64,000 nt of DNA from CAYNKA01 sp964397655. Lineage in GTDB: Bacteria > Spirochaetota > Spirochaetia > DTKZ01. The notes below the pieces were generated by a model. That model was not told the DNA's origin and ran no database searches. It saw only the letters and a list, made by a program, of their open reading frames with translations. Below are positions 33,527 to 41,845 of this stretch, one piece after another. Each line of letters opens with the position of its first letter. Within the stretch, counting starts at the first letter, position 1. The stretch covers positions 1 to 64,000 of the forward strand of contig CAYNKA010000006.1 in NCBI GenBank assembly GCA_964397655.1. Direction: 5' to 3'. Made by a program: the position numbers and the translations under genes.

Positions 33527-35557
33527 CTAGGCGTCCAGGGCCGCGAGGAAATCGTCCATGGCCTTTCTCTTCGTCGCTTCCCGAGTTTGAAGATCGTCCA
33601 GCTTTTCCTTCAGGGTGTTGATCGTATTCTCCTGATCGTTCAGGGTCGTCATGTACCGCTGATACAGGGACGAGGCGCGATCGAGGTTGCTCATGTTGCT
33701 TCTGATCCTTTCCTGCTCCTTGTAGATCCGCTGCATCTGTTCCTCCGTCCCCTGCCGCTGGCGGAGAACGTCCGCGAGCTCGGTTTTCATGGCCGCCAAG
33801 GTCCTGAGGGCGCCGCGCGCCTTTTCGCCGATGGTCTTCTGGTTGATGTAGAAGAGGATGAGGTCGCCGCTCATGTTGGAAAGAGCCGCGCTCTGCTCCA
33901 CCTGCCGTTCCTCGACGACCTTGAGTTCAGTATTCGCGTCCCTCGCCGGTGCGGTCTTCACTGCGAACCGGTAGGCGTTCTCGGTCTTCTCCTCGTACGT
34001 GACTGGCTCCACGAGCTTCCAATCGTAGGCGAGGGGGTGCTCGACGAGGACGGTCTTTGATTTCTCCCCCCTGTTCACGAGCGTATAGGTCTTTTCCCTG
34101 CGGAGGATCTTCGAGGTGAAGAGAGTTCCCCGCTGGAGCCTGATCCTCGTGATCGTTTCCGGGAGGCCGCGGTCGAAATTGAACACCTCGGTTTCGAGGT
34201 CGAGGGAAAAGCTCAGGAGACGTTTGCCTCCGGGGGGAAGCGTTTCGATCCTCGCGTCTCCGGCGTAGACGCCTCCCTCGAAGACCGTGAGCGGGCCTCC
34301 CATGAGGCTGAGGGAGGAAGTGTTCTTGAGCTTGAGCCCGTTCATCGGATGCTTCTTCTGGACGGACTCGTTGTAGATCGAGACTCGCTCGCCTTCGACC
34401 TGCTGATTCAGGATCGGGATCATGGCGGACTGCTGCCGCGGCAGGGAAACCGGGTCCTGGATCGCGTACCGGAAGAATTCGCCCACCGCCTCCCCCGCGG
34501 CCGCGGCCTGGACTCCCTTCGAGAGATCCAGCCGATCCTCCTCGGGCTCCGCGGCGGCGAAGGCCTCCTCCTTAGCCTTCTTGTCGTAGGAGCGTTCCGC
34601 GAGCTTCGCCGAGAACGGCGGCATGGGCGCCGCGGAGGGTTTCGGCATCGCAGGGGCCGCCCCTCCCGCATAGGTCTGGGACTCCAGGTTCTGCTGGACG
34701 ACGTAGGGGATCACGGGCCTGCGGTTGTAGAGGGGCTGGTACAGGTCCATGGCGAAGGAGACCGGCATGCCGGAAACGAGGTCGAGCCTGACGTTCTTCC
34801 AATCGTCGTCCGTCACGTTCTCGACGATCGCCCAGCCCTGGAGAAAATGAGGGGCCTTTTCGTTGATCACGAGCCGGTAGCTCGTCTTCCAGACCGGCGT
34901 CTCGAGGAGGTAGGCCGCCTGCACGCGGCGCGTTCCCGTCCCGGAATAATTGATGACGACGCCTTTCTTGTCCGCGTTCCGGCTCTCGGCGATGAGGGCG
35001 AGGGCCTGATGCAGTTCCGCGTTCAACTTTTCCTTGACGAACTTGAAATTCGTCACCGATTCGAAGGGGACGGCCTGGAGTCCCTCGTCGGTCAGAAGGC
35101 CGAGAAAACGTTTCACCGCTCCGTCCTCCGACGTCCGGGATTCCACTCCCATCACGGTTCCTTCGAACCGCTTGCCCGCCCAGACCTCGATCTTTTCGCC
35201 GCGCGCCTGGTTCAGGATACCTGCGGTGTCCGGGCTTCCCGAAAGGTCGAGGGAAAAGGACTTGAGGGTCTTCGCGAGAGGTTCGCGGGAGGCGTAATTC
35301 ACGCCCACGATCTTGCCTCCGTCGAAGTCCCGGAGCACCATGCTCTTTAGGAGATCGTTGATGTCCTTGACGTTGAATTTGAGTTCGATGCTGCCCGAGC
35401 CCGCGACGCGTCCTTCCCTGACGAAGTACCCCACGCCGTTCGTGAAGAGGACGACGCCGGTGAGCGGAAGGTCCGCGGTCTGCGCGACGACCGGGACGCT
35501 GGCCGCGGACAGGGCGATAACCGCGGCGAGCAAGAGGAACGAGCCTTTCGAGCGCAT
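33527..35557 (-). CDS. DUF4139 domain-containing exported protein
   Basis: The 676-residue protein has a signal peptide (1-25, ending VVAQ). A DUF4139-type beta-rich core follows; the landmark is the PVWKTSYRLVI stretch near residue 220. A low-complexity Ala/Pro/Glu segment lies at about 300-365, and the C-terminal 120 residues form a long coiled coil (about 555-670). The function of the family is unknown; members are exported and often located near envelope genes. AAGGAGG precedes the ATG, and TATACT about 25 bases upstream of that site could be a -10 element. It is not obviously in an operon. Confidence 0.85.
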   Translation of the reverse strand: MRSKGSFLLLAAVIALSAASVPVVAQTADLPLTGVVLFTNGVGYFVREGRVAGSGSIELKFNVKDINDLLKSMVLRDFDGGKIVGVNYASREPLAKTLKSFSLDLSGSPDTAGILNQARGEKIEVWAGKRFEGTVMGVESRTSEDGAVKRFLGLLTDEGLQAVPFESVTNFKFVKEKLNAELHQALALIAESRNADKKGVVINYSGTGTRRVQAAYLLETPVWKTSYRLVINEKAPHFLQGWAIVENVTDDDWKNVRLDLVSGMPVSFAMDLYQPLYNRRPVIPYVVQQNLESQTYAGGAAPAMPKPSAAPMPPFSAKLAERSYDKKAKEEAFAAAEPEEDRLDLSKGVQAAAAGEAVGEFFRYAIQDPVSLPRQQSAMIPILNQQVEGERVSIYNESVQKKHPMNGLKLKNTSSLSLMGGPLTVFEGGVYAGDARIETLPPGGKRLLSFSLDLETEVFNFDRGLPETITRIRLQRGTLFTSKILRREKTYTLVNRGEKSKTVLVEHPLAYDWKLVEPVTYEEKTENAYRFAVKTAPARDANTELKVVEERQVEQSAALSNMSGDLILFYINQKTIGEKARGALRTLAAMKTELADVLRQRQGTEEQMQRIYKEQERIRSNMSNLDRASSLYQRYMTTLNDQENTINTLKEKLDDLQTREATKRKAMDDFLAALDA

Positions 35558-35695
35558 GGAATGCCTCCTTTCGTCGATCCTCCCAGTATAGTCGTTTCGG
35601 CGGCAAAAAACGATCCCGGCCGGGATGTACGGTCGTCGATCGTCGGCGGTCGGCGCTGCCTGTCGAATTTCGGCAGGCGGCGCCCGGGCGGTGTC

Positions 35696-35952
35696 CTAGG
35701 AACTGAACCTCGCGTTGCCGTGCATGATTCTTCCTCCGCACATGAGGTCGGCCGCCTGGAGCCCGGACTGCATGCAGGCCCAGATGCCGTGCGAGAACTT
35801 CGGCATCAGCAGCACCCGACGACCGTGTGCCGCTCGATCACGGTCACCGGTTCCTGTTTCGTGTCGTGGGTGACGGCCCACGCGATCGCCGCGGTGAGAC
35901 CGGTGATCCCGCCTCCGATGACGACGAGGCCCTTTTTCTTTTCATTGTGCAT
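35696..35952 (-). pseudogene. Remnant of an FAD-dependent oxidoreductase
   Basis: From the ATG at 35952 a 48-residue reading frame gives a textbook FAD Rossmann start (VVIGGGITGLTAAIAWA, then VTVIER) and stops at 35806. In another frame, beginning at the same point (about 35820), lies a typical C-terminal end of the same protein class (VLLMPKFSHGIWACMQSGLQ, to a stop at 35696). The middle of several hundred residues is missing and the ends are joined out of frame. This is a large internal deletion with frameshift in a flavoprotein gene, probably of the phytoene desaturase/amine oxidase type. Confidence 0.72.
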
Positions 35953-35995
35953 CGAACGTTTCCGCATTTCACGAAGGATTCGTGGGCGGCTCTAT

Positions 35996-36033
35996 AAAAA
36001 AATCGGCCCTTCCCGCTGGACAGGAAGGGCCGA
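35996..36033 (-). terminator. Terminator of the small Lys-rich gene
   Basis: TCGGCCCTTCC (36003-36013) pairs perfectly with GGAAGGGCCGA (36023-36033), and seven T follow on the minus strand (A 35996-36002). It begins 17 bases after the stop of the 38-residue gene, which supports that gene being real. Confidence 0.87.
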
Positions 36034-36050
36034 ATCCAGATTCGTTCGCC

Positions 36051-36167
36051 CTAAGCGCCGGTCACGCCGGACTGCTTTCCTTTTTCCTTTTTTTCTTTTC
36101 TTTTTTCCTTGATCGATTTCTGAGGAGTCTTTTTTTCCTCTTTCCTATGAAGTTTCCGTTCTCCCAT
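36051..36167 (-). CDS. Small lysine-rich basic protein (38 residues)
   Basis: This short gene is complete on its own: a promoter (36206-36234), AGGAGG (36174-36179) six bases before the ATG, 38 codons, and an intrinsic terminator right after. The peptide begins MGERKLHRKEEKK, continues with KSIKEKRKEKKEK and ends GVTGA. It has about 15 Lys and three Arg, no Cys and no hydrophobic stretch, so it is cytoplasmic, highly charged and probably disordered or helical. Nucleic acid or ribosome binding is a natural guess for such a peptide, but no family function is known to me. It is divergent from the gntR gene. Confidence 0.72.
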   Translation of the reverse strand: MGERKLHRKEEKKTPQKSIKEKRKEKKEKGKQSGVTGA

Positions 36168-36205
36168 GATCGTCCTCCTGGGGGTTGGGATAAGTTATAG
36201 AATGA

Positions 36206-36234
36206 ATTTAACCCAAAGACCGGCGGTGAGTCAA
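36206..36234 (-). promoter_or_regulatory. Promoter of the small Lys-rich gene
   Basis: TTGACT (36234-36229) and TTAAAT (36211-36206) are 17 bases apart on the minus strand, placing the start near 36199, about 30 bases before the ATG. Confidence 0.55.
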
Positions 36235-36282
36235 ATCCGCCGAGCTACGGTCGGTCGATCCACGATGTGGAAAGTGAAAAAC

Positions 36283-36312
36283 GTTGACAACATATAACAT
36301 GTGAGTTATCAT
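36283..36312 (+). promoter_or_regulatory. gntR promoter with overlapping inverted repeats
   Basis: TTGACA (36284-36289) and TATCAT (36307-36312) are 17 bases apart. The -35 lies inside GTTG-A-CAAC (36283-36291), and ATAAC-N6-GTTAT (36294-36309) overlaps the -10. Both are possible autoregulatory sites. Transcription would start at about 36319-36320, right at the GTG start codon. Confidence 0.6.
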
Positions 36313-36319
36313 ACAACCC

Positions 36320-37039
36320 GTGAATCAAAAGACAACCCTCAAACCGGTTCGAAGAGACCGCATACGCGATCAGGTGTTCGAACAGCTCAAGGATCAGATC
36401 TTCAAGGGAAGCTGGCAGCCCGGCAGCAAGATCCCTTCGGAAAACGAACTCGCCGCCATGCTCGGAGTGAGCCGCGTTTCCATCCGGGAGGGGCTGCAGA
36501 AGCTCGTCACCCTCGGTATCCTGGACACGAGGCACGGAGAGGGGACCTACGTCAAGGAATTCTCCAGCGACATCCATCTCAATACGCTTTTTCCCCTTCT
36601 CGCCTTGGACAGGATGAACATCCTCCAGGTCCTCGAGTATCGGAAGGTCATGGACACGGGCTCCGTGGAACTCGCGGTCGAGCGGGCGACCGAGGAGGAC
36701 CTCCAGGACATGGAGCGGATCTACGCATCCATGACGGAAAATTCAGACGAGGCGGGGGACCTCAGCAAATTCGCCGAGGCGGACCTGGAGTTCCACCTCG
36801 CCGTATCGAGGGCCACGAAGAATCCTGTCTTCATCAAGGTGAATTCCATCATCAAGGACATCCTGAGCGTTTCCATGGAAGGAATCGTCCGGACCCTGGG
36901 AAAGCACGACGGCCTTCATTATCATCGCAGGATACTCGACGCAATCAGGAAGCGGGACGAAGAGGAGGCGAAGCGCCTCATGGAGGAGCACGTGCTCATG
37001 ACGATCGACAGATTGAAAAAAATGGAAGACTCTTTCTGA
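36320..37039 (+). CDS. GntR-family regulator, FadR subfamily (FCD domain)
   Basis: The 239-residue regulator has an N-terminal winged helix-turn-helix (about 12-78; IPSENELAAMLGVSRVSIRE is the recognition region) and a C-terminal all-helical FCD ligand domain (about 85-230) with the Asp/His metal-binding pattern typical for sugar-acid or carboxylate effectors. The only plausible start is GTG 36320: no other start lies upstream of the DNA-binding domain, no ribosome site precedes it, and the promoter suggests a leaderless message. It is first in a catabolic operon continuing to 44863 and probably controls it. Confidence 0.9.
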   Translation: MNQKTTLKPVRRDRIRDQVFEQLKDQIFKGSWQPGSKIPSENELAAMLGVSRVSIREGLQKLVTLGILDTRHGEGTYVKEFSSDIHLNTLFPLLALDRMNILQVLEYRKVMDTGSVELAVERATEEDLQDMERIYASMTENSDEAGDLSKFAEADLEFHLAVSRATKNPVFIKVNSIIKDILSVSMEGIVRTLGKHDGLHYHRRILDAIRKRDEEEAKRLMEEHVLMTIDRLKKMEDSF

Positions 37040-37061
37040 TCTCGCGTCGGGAACCAACAAG

Positions 37062-37078
37062 CGGAGGCGTCGCCTCCG
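37062..37078 (+). other. GC-rich inverted repeat between gntR and the transketolase genes
   Basis: CGGAGGCG and CGCCTCCG are separated by one base. A short hairpin can form when inner pairs open. No T-run follows. It could modulate readthrough or mRNA stability between the regulator and the enzymes. Confidence 0.35.
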
Positions 37079-37109
37079 TGATATTCAATACAACCCACAG
37101 GGGGATGCA

Positions 37110-37955
37110 ATGGTAGAACAAAGCACCATAAAATCACTCGAAAGGACCGCCATCCAACTTCGGTACAACCTTCTCGAGATGATGGGCGTCGGTAAGGTCG
37201 GCCATCTCGGAGGATCCAGTTCGTTGGCAGAGATCGTGTCGGTCCTGTATTTTTACAAAATGAAGGTCAATAAAGCGAATCCGAAGGACGCGAACCGAGA
37301 CCGCTTTCTGCTCAGCAAGGGCCATGCGGTGCTCATCCAGTACGCCGCGCTCGCGGAACTCGGATATTTCCCGAAATCCGAATTCAAGCAGGTGAAGACC
37401 CTCGAAGGCGCGCTCCAGGGGCATCCGGACATGAAGACCCCCGGCATCGAGGCCGTGACCGGCTCTCTGGGCCAGGGCCTTTCCATCGGCGTCGGCATGG
37501 CTCTTTCGTTCCGGCTCGACAAGAAGCCGAACAGGGTTCACGTCGTCATGGGCGACGGCGAGCTTTCCGAGGGCCAGCTCTGGGAGGCCGCCATGGCAGC
37601 CTGGAAATTCAAGGTGGACAACCTCGTCGGCATCGTGGACTGCAACAGGATCCAGGCGACCGGCCCGACCTGCGAAATCTTCGACATACCCGACATCGCG
37701 AAGAAATGGGCGGCCTTCGGCTGGAACGTCATCGAGATCGACGGTCACAGCGTGCCGGCCATCATCAAGGCTCTGGACGACGCGGAAAAGACGAAGGGAG
37801 TCCCCACCGTCATCATCGCGAATACGGTGAAGGGGAAATGCTTCTCCTTCGCGGAGAACAACGCGGCCTTCCACAATGGAAGCCTTACCGAGGAACAGTA
37901 CCAGAAAGCGAAGGCCGAGCTCGACCAGCTCATGGCCCAGATCGGAAAGAACTGA
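37110..37955 (+). CDS. Transketolase, N-terminal (TPP-binding) subunit
   Basis: The 281-residue protein corresponds to the first third of a full transketolase. It has the family opening GHLGGSSSLAEIVSVLYF, the catalytic-site segment SKGHAVLIQYAALAELG and the thiamine diphosphate motif GDGELSEGQ...DCNRIQ (about 148-180). Split transketolases occur as pairs, and here the C-terminal subunit follows 14 bases later. Together they would transfer a two-carbon ketol unit. In this GntR/TRAP context it may serve a specialised pathway rather than the pentose phosphate cycle (inference). Confidence 0.94.
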   Translation: MVEQSTIKSLERTAIQLRYNLLEMMGVGKVGHLGGSSSLAEIVSVLYFYKMKVNKANPKDANRDRFLLSKGHAVLIQYAALAELGYFPKSEFKQVKTLEGALQGHPDMKTPGIEAVTGSLGQGLSIGVGMALSFRLDKKPNRVHVVMGDGELSEGQLWEAAMAAWKFKVDNLVGIVDCNRIQATGPTCEIFDIPDIAKKWAAFGWNVIEIDGHSVPAIIKALDDAEKTKGVPTVIIANTVKGKCFSFAENNAAFHNGSLTEEQYQKAKAELDQLMAQIGKN

Positions 37956-37969
37956 GGAGGGGCAGGAAT

Positions 37970-38914
37970 ATGATGATCAACCTTACGACGAAGAGTCTCC
38001 GGGAAGCCTACGGACTCAGTCTCGTGGAGCTGGGCAGGAAAAATCCCGACGTGGTCGCCCTCGAGGCGGACCTCGGCAAATCGACGCGCACGGTGCTGTT
38101 TCAGGCCGCGTTCCCGGAGCGGCATTTCGAGATGGGAATCGCTGAGCAGAACATGGCCTCGACCTCGGCCGGATTCGCGCTGAGCGGCAAGATCCCCTTC
38201 ATGAACTCGTTCGCGGTCTTCGCCTCGGGCCGGGCCTTCGATCAGCTCAGGAACGCGATATGCATCCCGAACCTCAAGGTGAGGATCTGCGGCTCGAGCG
38301 CGGGACTCTCCGATTTCGGCGACGGGAAGACCCACCAGGCAATCGAGGACATGGTGACCATGAGGGCGCTCCCCAACATGACGGTCCTCGCCCCGGTGGA
38401 TGCCGTGGAAGTCGTGAAGATGATGGAAAACATCCTCGACATCGACGGTCCCGTGTACATCCGCATCAACCGGAACGACCTTCCGACCCTGACCCCCGAA
38501 GGGGAACCCTGGAAGCTCGGAAAGATCTGGGAACTCCGCAAGGGAAAGGACGTCGCGGTGTTCGCCAACGGAATCATGGTCTCCATGGCTCTCGAGGCGG
38601 CCGAGGCCCTCGCGAAGGAGGGGATCGACGTCAAGGTCCTCAACGTGAGCACGATAAAACCTCTCGACCGCGAGGCCGTCATCGCTTACGCTAAAGGGAT
38701 GAAGGGAATCGTCACGGCGGAGGAAGGCACCGTAGTCGGCGGGCTCGGTTCCGCGATCCTCGAGGCGCTCAGGCGCGAAAAGCACGCCCCCGTGGAATTC
38801 GTCGGCGTCGAGGACACGTTCGGACGCTCGGCGAAGAACTACGAAGAGATTCTCGGGGCCTACGGACTCACGAGCGGGAAGATCGCGGCGACCGTGAAAT
38901 CGGTTCTCAAGTAA
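37970..38914 (+). CDS. Transketolase, C-terminal subunit
   Basis: The 314-residue partner carries the pyrimidine-binding domain (about 5-170) with the catalytic Glu in FEMGIAEQNM and the GLSDFGDGKTHQAIEDM segment, then the transketolase C-terminal domain (about 190-310). Two adjacent ATGs (37970 and 37973) are both possible; AGGA lies just upstream. The frame is open well before this, but that is a shadow of the first subunit. Both subunits must assemble for activity because the active site is shared. Confidence 0.93.
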   Translation: MMINLTTKSLREAYGLSLVELGRKNPDVVALEADLGKSTRTVLFQAAFPERHFEMGIAEQNMASTSAGFALSGKIPFMNSFAVFASGRAFDQLRNAICIPNLKVRICGSSAGLSDFGDGKTHQAIEDMVTMRALPNMTVLAPVDAVEVVKMMENILDIDGPVYIRINRNDLPTLTPEGEPWKLGKIWELRKGKDVAVFANGIMVSMALEAAEALAKEGIDVKVLNVSTIKPLDREAVIAYAKGMKGIVTAEEGTVVGGLGSAILEALRREKHAPVEFVGVEDTFGRSAKNYEEILGAYGLTSGKIAATVKSVLK

Positions 38915-38935
38915 ATTATTAGATCGGAGGAAGAT

Positions 38936-39832
38936 ATGAAAATCGGATTCATAGGACTCGGCATCATGGGAAAACCGATGTCGAAGAACCTTCTGAAGGC
39001 CGGCTACAAGCTCGTCGTTTTCGACGTCGTGAAGGAAGCCGTGAAGGAAGTCGTCGCCGCCGGCGCCGAGGAGGGATCCTCCCCCAAGGACGTGGCGTCG
39101 AAGTGCGAAATCATCGTCACCATGCTGCCGAACTCGCCGCACGTCAAGACCGTCTGTCTCGGCAAGGACGGAATCATAGACGGGGCCAAGCCCGGCACGC
39201 TCGTCGTGGACATGAGCTCGATCGCTCCCCTCGCGTCCAAGGAAGTGGCGGCGGCGCTCAAGGCCAAGGGCGTCGACATGATCGACGCGCCGGTTTCCGG
39301 AGGCGAACCCAAGGCCGTCGACGGCACCCTCGCCATCATGGTGGGCGGCAAGGAAGAACACTTCAACAAGGTGAAGGACATGCTCCTCAAGATGGGAGCG
39401 TCCGCGGTCCTCTGCGGCGACATCGGCGCGGGAAACGTCACCAAGCTCGCCAACCAGATCGTCGTGGCCCTCAACATCGCGGCCATGTCCGAGGCCTACG
39501 TCCTCGCCACGAAGGCGGGCGTCGATCCCGAGAAGGTCTTCAACGCCATCAAGGGCGGCCTCGCGGGATCCACCGTGCTCAACGCCAAATCTCCGATGGT
39601 GCTCGAGGGCAATTACAAGCCCGGTTTCCGGATCGAGCTCCACATCAAGGACCTGCAGAACGCCCTCGACACCGCCCACGAGATCGGCACACCGATACCG
39701 CTCACCAGCGTCGTGATGGAGATGATGCAGGCCCTCAAGGTCGAAGGCAAGCAGAAGGACGACCACGGCGGCCTCATCCAGTTCTACGAGAAGATGGCCG
39801 GAGTGAAGGTCCGGTCAGGATCGAAAAAATGA
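38936..39832 (+). CDS. garR: 2-hydroxy-3-oxopropionate (tartronate semialdehyde) reductase
   Basis: The 298-residue beta-hydroxyacid dehydrogenase reduces tartronate semialdehyde to D-glycerate with NAD(P)H. The opening GFIGLGIMGKPMSKNLLKAG, the segments MLPNSPHVK and DMSSIAPLAS, and DAPVSGGEPKA closely match E. coli GarR as I remember it. The catalytic Lys is in GNVTKLANQ (about 170). GGAGGA precedes the ATG. In this operon it links the imported acid to glycerate metabolism. A sulfolactaldehyde or other semialdehyde substrate is a less likely alternative in the same family. Confidence 0.88.
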   Translation: MKIGFIGLGIMGKPMSKNLLKAGYKLVVFDVVKEAVKEVVAAGAEEGSSPKDVASKCEIIVTMLPNSPHVKTVCLGKDGIIDGAKPGTLVVDMSSIAPLASKEVAAALKAKGVDMIDAPVSGGEPKAVDGTLAIMVGGKEEHFNKVKDMLLKMGASAVLCGDIGAGNVTKLANQIVVALNIAAMSEAYVLATKAGVDPEKVFNAIKGGLAGSTVLNAKSPMVLEGNYKPGFRIELHIKDLQNALDTAHEIGTPIPLTSVVMEMMQALKVEGKQKDDHGGLIQFYEKMAGVKVRSGSKK

Positions 39833-39904
39833 TTCTCGGGGCCCGGAGCCTGCGGTTCCGGGTCCGGATTTCGAGGATCTCCGAAAGAAAAGGAGTGAAA
39901 TTTA

Positions 39905-40432
39905 ATGTCGCAAGAATCCATTAAAATCCTCGTTCCGTTGCTGAAAGTACGACTCGTTCTGGAAAGGATCCTGAACTACACGGTGGCGGTACTTCTCGTC
40001 TCCATGTCGACGGTCGTCTTTCTCAACGTGATCTTCAGGTATTTCCTGAACGCCGCCCTCGGGTGGTACGAGGAACTCTCCAGGTTCCTCCTCATATGGA
40101 TCGTGTTTCTCGGGGCCGTCATCGCCTACATCAAAGGCGACCATCTCAGCCTCGACGTAGTCCTCATCTACCTCAAGCCGAAGGTAAAGCACATCGTCGT
40201 CCTCGTCGCCGATCTTCTGGTCGTCTTCGCGCTCATCGTGATGACCCAGGGCGGCTGGGAGATGGCGATAGATTCCCTCAATTCCGGATGGATAGCGTCT
40301 ACGGTGCCCATACCCTACGGCTACGTCTACATGGTCGGTCCCGTGAGTTCGGCCCTCATGCTTTTCCAGGTTCTCATCAAGACGATCGAGGACTGGCATT
40401 CGTTCAAGAAAACCGCAAAAGGAGGCGCCTGA
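39905..40432 (+). CDS. TRAP transporter small permease (DctQ family)
   Basis: The 175-residue four-helix membrane subunit has the GWYEELSRFLLIWIVFLGAV segment between helices one and two. AAGGAG lies nine bases before the ATG. Its stop codon shares a base with the start of dctM, so they are coupled. In this operon the permease genes come before the binding-protein genes, the reverse of the two other TRAP operons in the window. A weak stem (39842-39862) lies in the gap after garR. Confidence 0.93.
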   Translation: MSQESIKILVPLLKVRLVLERILNYTVAVLLVSMSTVVFLNVIFRYFLNAALGWYEELSRFLLIWIVFLGAVIAYIKGDHLSLDVVLIYLKPKVKHIVVLVADLLVVFALIVMTQGGWEMAIDSLNSGWIASTVPIPYGYVYMVGPVSSALMLFQVLIKTIEDWHSFKKTAKGGA

Positions 40433-41718
40433 TGCTGGTAGTATTCCTGATATCGCTGTTCGGGTTCATCCTCTTGACGGTTCCCATCGCGTTCGCGCTT
40501 TTCCTCACGGCACTCGTTCTCGGCATCGTTATGAACGCCTGGTCGCCGGCCTTGATCGTGCAGAACATCTTCCGCGGAGTTGACAGCTTTCCGCTCATGG
40601 CCATCCCCTTCTTCCTCCTCGCCGGCGAGATCATGAACACCGGCGGCATCTCCGACAGGATCGTGAAATTCTCCAAGGCCCTCATCGGCCATGTGAGGGG
40701 AGGTCTCGGTTACGTCACCGTCGTGGCGAGCATGCTCATATCCGGCGTGTCGGGCTCGGCGGTCGCGGACACCTCGGCCATCGGTTCGATCCTGTATCCC
40801 GTGATGAAGCAGGAGGGATACGACCAGCACAAGAGCGTCGCCCTCTTCGCCGCCTCCACCACGAACGGCCCCATCATTCCGCCTAGCATCCCCATGGTCC
40901 TCCTCGGCGTCATCGCCAACGTGTCGGTCGTCAAGCTGTTCTTGGGCGGCATTCTTCCGGGGCTCATCCTGGGTTCCGGACTCATGATCGGATGGTATTT
41001 TCACGTCAGAAAACGGCACAACATCTATCGTGTGGAGGGCAGGTTCAGCATCGTAGGCGTCCTCAAAGCCGCGCTCGATGCGTTCTGGGCCCTCTTCCTC
41101 CCGGTCGTCCTTCTCGGCGGAATCATAACCGGAGTATTCACGCCTACCGAAGCCGCGGTGGTTTCCGTGGTGTACGCCCTCATCGTTTCGATATTCATCT
41201 ACAAGGAACTCAAGTGGTCGGATATGGTGAACGTTCTCGTGAACACCACTCGCGGCACCGCGGTGGTCATGCTCGTCTGCGGCGCCGCCACTTCCGCCGC
41301 CTACTTCATCACGACCGCGCAGATTCCCGTGCTCCTCGCCGAGCTTCTCCTCAGCCTTTCGGGAGACAACTGGATGCTGTTCATGCTCTTCGTCAACATC
41401 CTGCTCCTCATGGTCGGATGCGTCATGGACCTCACCCCGGCGCTGCTCATCCTCGGTCCGATGCTCATGCCCCTCGCTGCCCAGTACGGTCTCGATCCGG
41501 TGTACTTCGGCGTCGTCATCATCGTGAACCTCTGCATCGGCCTCATCACGCCGCCGGTCGGGAACATCCTCTTCGTGGCCTGCGGGCTCTCGAAATTCTC
41601 GGTGGCGGACATCAGCAAGGCCATCTGGCCGAACATCATCATCGCGACCATCGTGCTTTTCATCGTCACCTACATCCCCTGGACCGTCACGGTCATCCCG
41701 AACCTGCTCGTGAAGTGA
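40432..41718 (+). CDS. TRAP transporter large permease (DctM family)
   Basis: The 428-residue polytopic subunit begins at ATG 40432, overlapping the dctQ stop by one base, with GGAGG just upstream. Blocks seen are RGVDSFPLMAIPFFLLAG near residue 45, GPIIPPSIPMVLLGV near 145 and the C-terminal LITPPVGNILFV. It is the only large permease for the two binding proteins that follow, so one channel may be served by two receptors. Confidence 0.95.
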   Translation: MLVVFLISLFGFILLTVPIAFALFLTALVLGIVMNAWSPALIVQNIFRGVDSFPLMAIPFFLLAGEIMNTGGISDRIVKFSKALIGHVRGGLGYVTVVASMLISGVSGSAVADTSAIGSILYPVMKQEGYDQHKSVALFAASTTNGPIIPPSIPMVLLGVIANVSVVKLFLGGILPGLILGSGLMIGWYFHVRKRHNIYRVEGRFSIVGVLKAALDAFWALFLPVVLLGGIITGVFTPTEAAVVSVVYALIVSIFIYKELKWSDMVNVLVNTTRGTAVVMLVCGAATSAAYFITTAQIPVLLAELLLSLSGDNWMLFMLFVNILLLMVGCVMDLTPALLILGPMLMPLAAQYGLDPVYFGVVIIVNLCIGLITPPVGNILFVACGLSKFSVADISKAIWPNIIIATIVLFIVTYIPWTVTVIPNLLVK

Positions 41719-41784
41719 GAGGGAATTATCGGAATATTCGAACGGCGGCCCCCGAGAGGGGCGGCCGTCCGTTTATGACAGTTC

Positions 41785-41818
41785 GGAGCCTCGGGGCTCC
41801 GGGACTTCGTCGAAGTCC
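41785..41818 (+). other. Two adjacent hairpins before the first binding-protein gene
   Basis: GGAGCC/GGCTCC (41785-41800) and GGACTTC/GAAGTCC (41802-41818) form consecutive stems, followed by an A-run and the ribosome site. There is no T-run, so they look like RNA processing or stabilising elements at the 5' end of the binding-protein message rather than terminators. Confidence 0.5.
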
Positions 41819-41845
41819 TGAAAAAAAATAACGGAGGAGTTAAAA

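Noticed and set aside
38936..39832. Sulfolactaldehyde reductase in a sulfosugar transketolase pathway
   Set aside because: The sequence is much closer to GarR than to YihU-type enzymes, and the isomerase and other sulfo-pathway genes are absent; kept only as a remote alternative.
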